A stretch of DNA of 64,000 bases, taken from positions 1 to 64,000 of the forward strand of contig VLTN01000090.1 of NCBI GenBank assembly GCA_008330645.1, written 5' to 3'. The DNA is from Cafeteria roenbergensis (lineage: Eukaryota; Sar; Bigyra; Bicosoecida; Cafeteriaceae). The notes beneath the pieces were generated by a model, which saw only the letters and a program-made list of their open reading frames with translations, did not search any database and was not told the origin of the DNA. The translations under genes were made by a program, and so were the position numbers. Shown piece after piece: positions 48,116-60,600 of this stretch; the stretch's first letter is position 1; each line of letters starts with the position of its first letter.

Positions 48116-51100
48116 TCAGTCGCGGCCGCGCGAGGCCTCCACCCACTGCCTCACAGCGCCGGCAATCGCCGACGGTAGCTCTGCCGTGCTGCCTGCCACC
48201 ACGTAGTTGGGCACGGGGAAGCCTTCGAGGTACGGGCGGCGCGTCAGCAAGCCCCCTGGCCCGAATTCCACAGTCTGGGTGCGCGTCACGCTGTTGCGTG
48301 GGTCCACGTCATCGACGATGACCAGGACCACCATCACGCCCAGCTCAGCCAGGTCGGCCACGCGCCGACGCAGCGCGGGGCGCTCCGATGGCTGGGCGAC
48401 CAGGCCATCCGTCACGATGACGAGCAGCTGATGCTCGCCGCTGGCACCGCCGCCGCCGTCGCGGCCCGCTTCCAGCACCGCCGCGGCACCCTCCAGAGCG
48501 GCGAGCGTGTCCGACCGGCCGGCCGCAAACGTGAGGCCGGACAGCGTGCGCGCCCCGGCTTCGTCATCCAGCGGCTCCGCCAGCGCGTGCAGCACTCTGG
48601 GGCGGCCCTCGCCAAAGGCCATCACCCCGACATCGCCCACCTCGAGGCGGGCGAGAGCCTGCCACACCAGCGCAAGCGCTTCGCAGGCCGCCCCGCCGGG
48701 CCCGCCGCTCGCTGCCTCCGTTCGCGCCAGCGACCCTCCGGCGGCCGCGCCAGCGCCGGCACCACCACCGGGAGCCGAAGCTGCAGCAGCGGCAGCATCC
48801 GAGGCGCCTCCTGCTTGCGCAGCGCCTGACGCCATGGCCTCTGCCGGCAGAGCCTTGGTGACAGCGCCCCTCATCGATCGCGAGTCGTCGAGCATGAGCA
48901 GCACCTGGTAGGTGCGCTTGGAGGGCTTGGTGCGCCGCAGCCAGATTGCGTCCCTGCGGAAGCCGCTGGCGATGTAACCCACCACACGGCGCATGTTGAG
49001 CCGCTTGCCGGTCCGGTAGTCGCCCTCCAGCCTGGCGGCCAGCGTGGGCTCGAGCACCGTGCGCAGCGACTCGCACAGCGCGCCAGCAGGAGCGGCCGTG
49101 ACGGAGCAGAGGGCCGACCATGCCTCCCGGGCACGGCCCAGCCGCTGCGCCGCGGCGGCCTCCGACGCCTCGCTCGGCTCCCCGTCACCGGCAGAGCCGC
49201 CTCGGCTCACCACAGCGCCGAGGGCTTCGGCGGCGAGCATCCGCAGCTCTGCCTGCTCTTCCTCGCTGGGCTCTGCCGGCTCGTCGTCGTCTGCGTCGAC
49301 GTCCGACCCGACGTCGTCCTGGTCGCTGGACGGGCCCAGCTCGGCCTCGCCATCGAGCGCGTCGTCTTCGCGGATCGCGCCCTTCGCCTGCTGAGACTGG
49401 CGTCGCTCGACGACGTCGGCAGCGTCAGCGGGCACGTCCTCCTCCTCATCGCTGCTGTCGCCGCCAGCTGCAGCGTCTGCGCCCTCGGGGCGGGACTGGC
49501 TCGAGTCGGCGTTGCCAGGGCCAGCCTGCTCGTCGTCGCCGTCGCCGTCGCCGCCGTCGCTGTCGTGGTCCGCAGCGTCGCTCACGGCTGCAGCTGCTGC
49601 CTGCGCCGCCGACGACGAGGACACCGACTCCTCAGGCATCGGCTCTGCCGCATCGCTCGTCTTACCCACTTCGTCATCCGGGTCAGAGGAGCCGTCCTTT
49701 TCGTCGCCAAGCAAGCCTCCGCTGGCGGCGGCGGCGCCCTCCGCCTCGGCCTCGGCCTCGTCAGAGCCGGCGTCCGGGCCGTCGCCATCCGCCCCCCCGG
49801 CGGCGTCGCCGGCGGGCGGAGCGCCGCTGTCCGCCCCAGCGCCGTCGTCACCGGCGCCGCTGTCCGTCTCTGGCGCGGCTGCCGCTGCCGCCGGCGCGTC
49901 GGGGTCGTCGAGCATCGGTGCAAGGACCTTCACTCCGCCGTCGGACCCGGCGCCCAGCGCCGCCACGTCACCCAACGACCCGCCACCCTCGCCGTCCTCG
50001 CCATCGCCCGACGACGTATCCGCAGAGTGTTGGTCCTTCCCGCTGAGCTCGCGCAGCCGGGCGGACCAGTCGCGGAGGGCGCTGCCGGCGTCGCGCCCGT
50101 CCTCCTGCGCCGCCTCGGCGGCCAGTGACGCCAGAAGCTCTGCCGCCGACGTCTCGTCATCGCCCGCAGAGCCGTCTAGGTCAGGGCGAGCACCGCCTCC
50201 GCCGCTCCAGACGCCGTCGTCGTCAGCGGTCTCGTCAGCGTCGTCGCTGGAGCCTGCCGCTCCGCCGGCACCGCCGCCACTTCCGCCGCCGCCGCCGCCG
50301 CTGGCAGGCGCATCCGCTTCGCCGGCCGCCCCGGTGCCGTCCTCCTCGTCTTCGGCGCCGGCTGCCTTGGAGTCCTCCTCCTCCTCCTGCTCCTCTTCGC
50401 CTGCGGCATCGCCGGCAGAGCCGTCATCCCCAGCAGCCGCCCCGCCCGCAAGCTCGTCACTGCCGCCGCCCCCAGCCACCCCGAGGCCGGCGCCACCGGC
50501 CGAGCTGTCGCCATCGGGCGCAGAGGTCGGTCCGTCGGCCTCGCCGTCCACGCCGGCGCTGGGGTTGGCCGCGTCGACGTCATCGTCGTCGTCAGCATCG
50601 TCAGCAGCGGCGTCGCCGTCCTCGCCCGCAGCCCCGCTGGTGTCCTCGCTGTCGTCTGCGTCGTCCTCCTCGGCCCCGTCCGCGGCCTCGCCGGCCGCTG
50701 TCTCCAGCGCATCGGCACCGGCAGCGCCGTCGTCGCCGCCCTCGTCCTCAGCGCCGGCCTCGCCGTCGATGCCTGCGCCGTCCATGACGTCATCCAGCCC
50801 GGCGTCGCTCGGACCAACGTCCTCCGAGTCCGCTGCGCCCTCGGACGGCCCGCCGTCCTCCGGCTGAACAGCGAGCGCATCCTCGCCCGTGTCCTCGTCG
50901 CCCCCGACGCCCTCCCCGTCGCGCACATCGGAAGGCCGGCTGGCAGAGGCACCGGCATCCTCATCACCGGCAGAGCCGTCCTCGCCCTCGGCGCCCTCAT
51001 CGTCCTGGGCGGCTGCAGCGTCGTCGGCCGAGCCGTCGTCCTCCGCGTCCCCGCCATCGTCAGCATCGGCAGAGCCATCTGCTTCCGCGTCGGCAGAGCC

Positions 51101-52634
51101 GTCCTCCGCGTCGACCTCGTCGGAGGCGGCGGCGGCGGAAGAGGAGGAGGACGACGACTGATCCTCAGAGGCGTCAGGCTCGGCGCCCGCGTCGGCTGAC
51201 GAGGAGGACGAGGATGACGAGGAGGAGGACGCGAGCCCGCTGCTGCCTGCCGCGCCGGCCAGCTTGGCGCCCCCGTCCTCGTCCTGGCCCTCCTCCTCCT
51301 GCTCGGGGCCGTCGTCGCCGTCGCCCGACTTGTCCTGGGCGTCGTCGCCGGCGCCGTCCTCGTCCTCGTCGGCGGCGCCGCCGCTCTTGACAGGGGCAGC
51401 GCCGTCAGCAGCCTTGCCGCCCGTTGCGTCGGCAGCCTCGTCGTCGGCCCCCTCCAGCTGCTCGCCCACCGCGCCCGAGTGCCCAGCGTCCGTGCGGCGA
51501 GTCTTGTCGTCGCCGCCGTCGCCGTCGTCAGCATCGTCGTCGTCAGCGTCGTCGTCCCTGGACTCGTCCCACAGGCGCTCGTCCACCACCTCCTCGCCCT
51601 CGCCGTCCACTTCCGCCATCGCCCGGTCCAGCTCCGTCTCGGCCGCGTCGTCCTCCTCCTCATCCTGCCCTGCGCCCTCCTCGCGCTTCGCGGCAGCGGT
51701 GTCGTGGAGGTCCCCCTCCATCTGCCCGGTCCACTCGATGCCGCCCTCCTCCTCCTCCTCTTCCTCGCCGGCGCCATCGTCACCGCCGCCGCCGCTCTGC
51801 TCGGCCCGCTCCTCCTCGCCGCGGGTGCCCTCCACCTGGCCGACGTCGCGAATCTGGTCGCTCACGTCCTCGCTGCCCCTCCCCGCGCCCAGCCCCTCGC
51901 CGCCCTCCTCCTCGCGCTCAGCGCCCTGCTCGCCGCCCTCCGGGCCGTCCTCGCCGGCCTTCTCGCCCTGCAGTGTGCCCTCGCCGCCCTCAGCCGCCGG
52001 CCGCTCGCTCTCCCCGGAGGCACCCCCCTCCTCGCCGGCAGAGCTGCTTTCCTTCTTCTCAGCGCCGCCCTTGGAGCTCTGCCCGCCGCTATCCACGCCG
52101 TCCTCCCCGCCATCCTCGTCGTCGTCCTCAGGCTGCGGCCCGCCGCCGCCGCCGCTGCTGCTGCTGCCCTTGGTAGAGCCGCTGCCGGACCCGCCACCGG
52201 CAGAGCTGCTCTCCCCCTTCCCTCCGCCCTCTGCAGCTGCGCCGCCGGACTCAGGCGCCGCCCGCTGCGAGAAGCCCTTGGACAAGACGCGCTCTGCGAA
52301 GCGACCAACGCTTTCCGCAAGCAGGGCCACGGCCGGCATGGACGCCGCCACGTCTCGCGCCACACAGGCAGAGCCGGCGGCCGCCGCAGCGGCGGTGCGG
52401 CTGGCCGCAAGCACACGGGCCGATACGGCCCCCGGCAGAGCCACCGCTGGATCAGTCCTGACCACGACTGCTGCCGCGGCGAGGCGAGCGAGGGCCACAG
52501 CCAGCGGCCTGAGAGACGCTGCCGCTGCCTCGCGCACCAGCCCAGCGGTGATGGAGGCCAGGGTCGCTCCGCCGTCGCCATCGCCTGGCGCATCAGCAGC
52601 CCGTGCTCCCACCACTGCCCCTGCAGCCGTCGCC

Positions 52635-52693
<59 letters not shown>

Positions 52694-54646
52694 CGACGAT
52701 GATGACGACGACGAGGCATCGCCACCTGCATGCTCAGTCGTCTCTTGCGAGTCCCGCGCTGGCTCTGCCTCATGGTGGGAGGCAGCCACCGACTGCACCT
52801 GCGCCTGGACGCTGAGCATGCCCCTGCGCTGCGCAGCCTGAGCGGCGCGGGCGAGCGCAACCACCGCCGCGTCCGTTGGCTCGATGACGTCATCCGTGGA
52901 ACCGCTGCCTGCCTCGGACTTGACCGCCGGCTCGGCGGCAGCGTCCTCCACAGACGACACAGCGGCAGCGGCTGCTGCCACCCCAGCCCTCGCCGCGTTG
53001 ACTTCGAGCTGAACACGGCGCAGCGACGAGCGCATCGCACGCGCGAAACCGTCGCGGAGCGCGGCACCCAACGGAGCGACGCCTTCGGGCCAGCGCTCGG
53101 CGGCGGGCGCGCCGGTCGACCCCGTGCCGCCGCCACCGCCGCTGCCTCCACTGCTGCTGCCGGCGTCCGCAAATCGCACTCGCGACTGCTGCGGCTGCTG
53201 GGCCTGAAGGGCTGCGAAACCGCCAGCTGCTGAGCTTGCAGCCTCGCGCACAGCTGCCATGGCTGCGTCGACCAGGGCACGCGCGCCGGGCACCAGCGCG
53301 AGCGACGCCGCAAGGGACGCGAGCGATGCCGCCTCCTCGCCGTCGGAAACGCCGCTGGCTGAACCGGCGCCGGCTTCAAGCGTGAGCGACGCGAAGGCGC
53401 CCTCGGCAGCAGCATCGGCAGCGTCCACTGCGCCGTGCAGAGCGTCTCTCAACGGCCGGAGCGACGCTGCGAGCGACTCCATGGCAGAGCCAGTCGACGT
53501 TGTTTCCTGAATCGCCGCAGCCGCAGGGTCCCAAACGCCTCCAGACTTTGCGCGGCCGGTGGAGCCAGCGGAGCCCGCAGCGCGGGCGGCACCGAGTGCC
53601 GTTGCGCGGCAGGCAGCAGCCGCCTCCTCTGCCCATGCAACCGCATCGCCCAGAAGGGTCGCCGCCGCTGTGAGCGACGCCCGTCCCTCAAATCCTGCCG
53701 GGGAGGCTGCGGCGTCTGCGGCAGCGGCAGCCAGGCCTCGCGCAGCGGCGGCCCCAAGACCACAGTGGCGAGCGACGGCTCTCAGGCGGATGGTGGTCGT
53801 GAGCGACGCCTCGGCCACGGCCCAGAGACGTCTCGCCTCCGCCTCGCTGACCTCCTCGTCCCACCCGTGGTCCGGTGAGTCGAGGAACTCATTCGCCACA
53901 CGGACGCGCACCCTGGCGGCGCACTCTGCGCTGCGCCAGACGGCGGTTTCGGCGCACGACTGCAAGGCCCCGGAGACGTCGGCGATCATGCCTGCGCCGG
54001 CTGCCAGTCCGTGAGGCACTACAGCGGCGACGTCGGCACAGCTGCCACCGGCGCCAGCAGCGGCGGCCACCATGGCAGTTGCTCCAGCTGCCGACGCCAG
54101 CGCCGCGGCGCCCCTTGTGGCCGTCTCAGCGGCCGAGCGAGATGCCGACGCGCCCATACCCGGAAGGAGCAGAAGGGCCAGGCCCACGCGTTGCTCACTC
54201 GGCAGAGCCGACATTGCGAGGGACACGCCGTCACTCGCCAGCGCATCCATCGCCAAGGCGAAGCGGCGACGCCGAAGGGCCGTCGAGACGGAGCCATCGT
54301 CGAGAGACGCCTGCGCAAAGCCAACGTCGCCGGCCAGCTGCAGAGCCCTCGTGCGGAGAGCACGCCGCAGCGACGAGGCGCCTGCGCTGGTGGGCCCAGG
54401 CGGCGGCAGCGACACGCGATCCAGCGCTGCGACGGCGGCGGCTGCGGAGCTGGCAGCGCGGGCCGACGGCCGAGCGCGCAGCTGGCGCCGACGCCGCCGG
54501 TGGGCGGCGGCTGCCGCTGCTGCGGCGCGCCCATCCATGAGAGACGTGGCCCTACTGGCGGCGCCTTCGGCTGCCCCGCGGGAGAGCAGGCCCGAAGACG
54601 TCAGCGCAGACTCCAGCGCTGCAGATTCAGCGGCGTTTCCGCCGCC

Positions 54647-54694
<48 letters not shown>

Positions 54695-57600
54695 GCTGCT
54701 GCTGCTGCCGCTGCTGCTGCCGCTGCCGCTGCCGCCGATTGAGCTGGCAGTGGCAGCCACTGCCGCCGCGGCCCAAAGCTCTGCCAGGCCCAGCGCTGCG
54801 TGCTGCTGATGCTCCGTTGACCCACCGATGATGGCGTCCACGGGGGTCGTGGCAGCAGCGTCGTACGCTCCTCTGGCTGCCTGCTGCTCCCGCTTGGCAT
54901 GCGATTTGACAGCGTGGGCTGTGAGCGGCTTGGAGTCGCTCGATTCCGCGAGCAGCGCCTCCACAGACCGGATGAGGGCTGCTTCGCGGTAGCGCTGGCG
55001 CAGCCTGGCCATCACGCGGTGGGCCCTCTCGCCCGTTGCTCGGAGCGACGCGTAGTTTCGCTCGTCCCACCGGAAGAGCGACACAGCGTCCCTCACTTCG
55101 CGCGCCACCGCAGACCGAATCTTGCCCAGTGCCATACCAAGCCGCGGCAGAGCCGCCCGCAGCCGCCACGACAGAGCCGACAGGGCCCGGCCTCCCACTC
55201 GGGCACTTGCTGCCTCGCTCACAGCAGCAGCGGCCATGGCCGCGCCGTCGGCCACACCGCTCGCGCGCGAAACCGCAGCGGATTCCGTGGCAACCTCGCC
55301 GCAGACGCGCCACTCGCCGGCGATGGCCGTGACGATCTGGAGGCGTGTGCCGGCCTCTCCGGCCGGTGATCCCAGGAGGAATCGCTCAACGCTGGGCCAG
55401 AGCGACGCTGAGCGATGCGCCGCATCCAGCTCTGCGAGCGCTGCGGCGGACAGAGCCGCTGCTCCGCCAACAGGGCCCGTGGGGCGGGCGCTGCTGCCCC
55501 AGAGCCACGCGTCCGTCGGCCCGCCACCGCCCACCACCCACGACGGGCAGGGCCGGCGGCCGGCGTCGGCTGCTCCGACCGCCGCTGCGCGGAGAAGCTG
55601 CGCCGCCTCATCAACGCCCGTGGCCCGCCCCACCATGGAGAGGTGGCCCTTGGCGGCGGCGTCGCGGATGGCCGCCGCGTCGCTCCCAGCGCCCACGGCC
55701 GAGGTGCCAGTCGCGGCCTCGGAGGCTTGGGCGACGCGGCGAGCCGCTGCTGCCGCTGCCGCTGCCGCCGCAGCTGCCGCAGCCGTCATCGCCGCCGCCG
55801 CCGCATCCGAAGCAGATGCAGAGCTGGCTCCGTGGGCAGCGCCGGACGACGACGCGGCTCCCGAGCGCTGTGCCGTGGCTGCCGGCGGAATGGTCACTGC
55901 GCCGCTGACAGCGTCCCTCAGCGACAGCGCCCACGCTCTGCCGCGCCGCTCGGACTCCTCCTCCTCGGAGCGCAGGCCCGCCCTCCAGGCGGCGAGCTCT
56001 ACGCGCCGCCAGCGCGAGGACAGCTGGGCCGCCGCTCTGGCCGCCGGGGCCAGCCTCAGCGACGCCGCTGCGCCAGCGTCCCACTCTGCCGCGCGGGCCA
56101 GCGCCGACGTCAGCCCTGCTGCCATGCGAGCCAGGGGCGACGTCGACGGCAGAGCCAGCACGGCATCGCAGGTGCGCGCAACGGACATGAGGGAGGCGTT
56201 TCCGCGCCACCGCTCCAGCAGCATCAGCGAAGCATCGCGGAGAGAGGCGACGGCAGGCACAGCCAGCAACGCCTCGGCGGCAGGGGCGGGGGACCTGTGG
56301 AACCGGAACGAGGACCCCAGAGACTGAGCGACAGCGGCAACCGACGCCGAGTCGCTCAACCCCTCCATAGGCGTCACGAGGCGGAAGCGGCCTCCGGCCG
56401 AGCCCTCAGCAACCGCACCCCCGCTCGCCTTGCCAGAAGCTCCGGCGTCGTCGCCGCCAGAGTCCTCGTCGCTGCCGCTGCCGCCGTCAGAGCCGCTGTC
56501 CTCGTTGTCCTCGTCGGCGAGCATGACGACACGAGGCACGGAGCGCGAAACCGCAATCTTCCCTGCCTCGGCCTCGTCGGCCCTGCCCATGAGCGCCGCC
56601 AACTCGCTTCGTCCAAGCACGCCCCGCCGCAGCGCAGCGTGGGAGTGCGCAGCCGCCCCGCGCGACGCCGCCGCCTCCTCTGCCGCGGCTGCCATGGCCG
56701 CGGCTGATGCGGATGCGACCTCCCGCTGACGCGCGAGCGATGCTGCGCCGATGCCAGACGCCCCGTGGGCGGGTACCGACGGACCAACACTCTTGGCTGC
56801 CCACAAGGCAATGGACGTCGTGGCCGCAGCCTCCGCCCTGGCCACCGGCAGAGCAGCCTGCGCCGCCTTTCTGCGAGCTGCGCCGTGGTCCGGCCCAAAG
56901 GCCGCCCACTGGAGGCGCAGCAACCGCCTGAGCGACGCGTCGTCCTCCATCAGCGACCGACGCGGCAGCGGCAGCGTGGAGCGACCCGCCCCCGACCCAA
57001 AGCGCGTCGCTCCGTGCACCGGCTCTCCTGAGGCGCCAGCCGACGCACCCGCCTGCGCCGCCGTCGCTCGCTCGTCAGCCGCCGCCGCCTCTTCCTCCGC
57101 TGCCGCCTCAGCCACCTCCGCCACCGTCTGGCCAGGCGTGCCCGCCACGCGCAGCGACTCGAACTCGTCGCGGAACCGAGCGAGCGCCGCTGCGTCGGCG
57201 GACGATTCGCCCAGCGACTCGGCATCGCCCGCAGAGGGGCCGCCTGTGGCAGCGCCTGCCGCGTCCCCGCTGGCCCGCAGGGCCGCAGGGCCGCCGTGCG
57301 TTGTGCCGGCGTCTTCGAGTGTCGCGGCCGCCTCGGCGAAGAGCTCTGCCTGGTGGACCTGCAGAGCGGCGCGCCTGTCCCCGAGGCCAGCGTCCGCCCC
57401 GGCATCTCTCGCCGCCTGGCGGGCGTTCTCGTAGCGGCGCTCGGCAGCCCACGCCACCCCTGCCGCGTCCAGCAGGCGCCCGGCGCAGGCCACGCTCCGG
57501 GCGTCCGCTGGCGTGCTGGCCAGCCGGAGAGTATCCGCGGCCACGGCTGCCAGGCAGGAGGTCACAGGCGCGCGGGGAGGCCTCACCGGCGGGGCCTTCT

Positions 57601-60600
57601 TGGCAGAGCCCGCCGTGAGCATCCCAGCGTCGGCCCGCAGCTCTGCCGTGCCCTTGGCCGCTGCCGCCGCAAGAGCCGCTGCGGCCCCGTGCTTGCCTGC
57701 AGCATTTGCTGCAGCAGTTGAAGCTGCAGTTGACCCTGCTGCGCGCCATGCTGCTTCGGCGTCTGCGCCGACGAGGGTGGCAGCTGCCTCGAGCGGCGGG
57801 GCCACGGCCGCGCGCGACCACGCAGCGAGGGATGCGGCGTCACCCGATCTCTCAGCAGCCGATGCGACGGATCCCGACGAAGAGAGTTCCGATTTTGCCA
57901 CTTGCGGCGGCGTCATGACCGCCACATCACGTGCTGCATCAAGCGCTGCTGCCACTTCGAGCAGCGACGAGTGAGCAATGCGCAGAGCCGTCTCCACCTC
58001 CGATGGCTCGACCAGGCTTGCATCAGCGTCGGCCACAGCACGCGCACGGGCCAGCGCAGATGCGACGGCCTGCAGCGGCATTGACAAGCTGAGCGACGCT
58101 GCAGCCTCGGAAGCGGCTGCCGGTGCTGACGATGCCGACGACGACGAAGACGACGACGACGACGATGACGACGCAGTGGACGACACCGCGCCCAGGGCTC
58201 TCAGGCAGCGGTCGCTGCTGAGGCACGCTTCCACAGCGTCGCTCATTGCGGCAGCGCCGCGAGAAAGCGCGTTGCTCACGCGCCGGGCGGCGCGGTTGCT
58301 GGCAGAGCCCACATCTGATGTCGCTCCGTCACCAGCGGCGTCTGCCGACAGCGATGCGGCGTCGCCATGTCTGGACCCCGACGGCATGGAGTCGGAGTCG
58401 CTCAGCGTCGCTCCAGCAGGGCCGATCAGAGCCGCGGCGTCGCCCCCCACAGACGCACCCGTGGCGCCCCCGGCCGGGGCGCAGGCTGGTCCCTGCCGCG
58501 AGGCGTCAAGGGTGAATCCACCGGCAGGCGCGGCCGAGTCGAGAAGCGCGACGATGCCGCTGACGGCCCACTGATGCGGCTTTGATGCCTTCGCTGCAGT
58601 CGCGTTGTCGCCCCCTGCCTGGCTTTGGAGCGCGACGCTGTCATTGGCTGCAACGGTGTCGGCGTCGGCGTCGGCCGCTGCTGCTGCTGCTGCGGAGCGC
58701 AGTGCCCAGCCGAGCGACGCCGCCCCGCCCCGGCGCCGAGCCAACCCGCCGCCACCAGCGCAGCTCCACACCGCAGATGCAGCCGCAGTGCGGGCTCGGC
58801 GCCGTGCAGCAGCCTCGTTGGCGGCTTGCCCTCCGATGCCACCGCCTGCGCTCCGCGCGGAACCGGCAGAGCCGCGCCTGCCGTTGCCAAGCAGCGCGGC
58901 GAGCGATGACGAGGAGGAGGAGGAGGAGGAGGACGACGACGACAAGCCATGCCTCCCAGCCGATGCCTCAGACGTCGGTGGGAAGAGCAATGCGGCGCGG
59001 CAGAGCCCGGAAGCGCCTGACACCGCAGCTGCTGTGGCCAGCAGCCAGGCAGTGGACGGCGGAGTGCGGCTGGCGCTGCCGGCCTCCGACGCGGCTGTCA
59101 ACGCCGAGGCCAGGGTCGACGCGCGCTCCAACGCAGCGGCGGCAGAGCTTGCAGCTCCCATCGGCAGAGCCAGGGCGGCGTCAGTGACAACTGCGACAGC
59201 TGCCTGCGTCGTCGAGGCCCACTGCGCAGGCGTCAACGTCTCGGTGCCGACAGCGCCCGCCGACGCCTGTCCATGATCGAGGGAGGACTGCGGCGACGCC
59301 ACCGACGCCGACGCTGATGCGTGGCGCAGCGCAGCCGCCAGGCGAGCGAGGACGGCGGCTTCACTGGAAGACTCGGCCGACGCTGCGGTCGCAGCGGCTG
59401 CCGCGGCCAGGCCTGCGGCTAGGGTTGCCGCGTCGCTGAGAGCGATGCGCGCCTTGCCAACGGCGGCTCTGCGGTACGAGTCGCCTGAGGTCTCTCGGCC
59501 GGGGAGCGACGCCTGCTCGTGCGTTGCGGTCGAGGACGTGTCGCTCAGCCAGATGAGAGACGCAAGCGCAGCGTCCGCGAGCGCTGCTCGGGCCGCAAGC
59601 GAGCGCACGGGGGTGTACACCGCGGCAGAGCCCGGAACCGCAGACGTCACATCCGCAGCAGCAGCTGCGAGCGCGAAGCCGCCGCCAGCAGCGGCAGCCG
59701 CGGCGGCCGCCGACAGCGTCCGCGACGACGAGGCCGCTGATGCGCCTCCTCCAAGGAGCCGGCTCTGCCGGGAAGCCGCGGCAGAGCCCAGTGCAGAGCC
59801 GACTTCTGCCGCCTTGGTCCACACGCCGTCACCGCCAGCCGCAGCTGCCTCTGCTGACGACCAGCCCTGGGTCGGGAGGAGGAGCGATGCTGTGTCGCTC
59901 ATCAGTGCCCCCGAAACCGCCGCGCGACCTCTGAGGCGTGCTGCTGCCTCCTTGGCAACGGATACGACCATGACCCTGGATGCAGCCACCGCCAGCGCCG
60001 CCTCGGCAAGCCCTCCGCCAGAGCCTCCTGCGGCCGCAGCCGCGCCCGCGGCCGCCAGCGCGGCAGCAGCACGCCGACGGGCGTCAGCCCCTGCAGCCGA
60101 CACAACCAGCGCGCGCCTGAGCGACGCGGCGAGAGATACAAGCGCCGACAGGAGAGACGCGGCGTCGGCTTGGGCTGAGCTGCGCCCAACGGAAGCTCCG
60201 CCCAGGCCGCTGGGCGACGACAGGGCCGTTGCAGCGGACGCAACCGTTGCTTCGGCCACTGCGCGGATTCCGTGAACGTCGGCCAGCCCTTCCGTCGGCA
60301 TCGCCGACCCGAGCGCAGCGGCGAGCGACGCAACGCCCACGCCCGCACGAGAGCATTCCACCAGCCGCCGCAGGGCTGCGCCGGCTCGCTTCACGGTGGA
60401 GCTCGCCGACATGCCACCCGCTGCAGTCGCGTCGCTCAGCGGCAGTGCACTCACAGCTTCGTGCAGGAGCGACGCGACAGTGCCCGCAGCATCCGCGGCC
60501 GGGGCATCGGGGCCCCGTGTGCCCGCTGTGGTGTGCCCTGTCGACCGCCCCGCTGAGGCGGCGGCTGAGGCAGGCCCAGCAGCTGGTGTGCCCGCAGCTG

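Noticed and set aside
49512-52841. Very long plus-strand Ser/Pro/Ala-rich frames opposite midasin
   Set aside because: They mirror the acidic triplet repeats of the midasin gene and show no independent coding signal.
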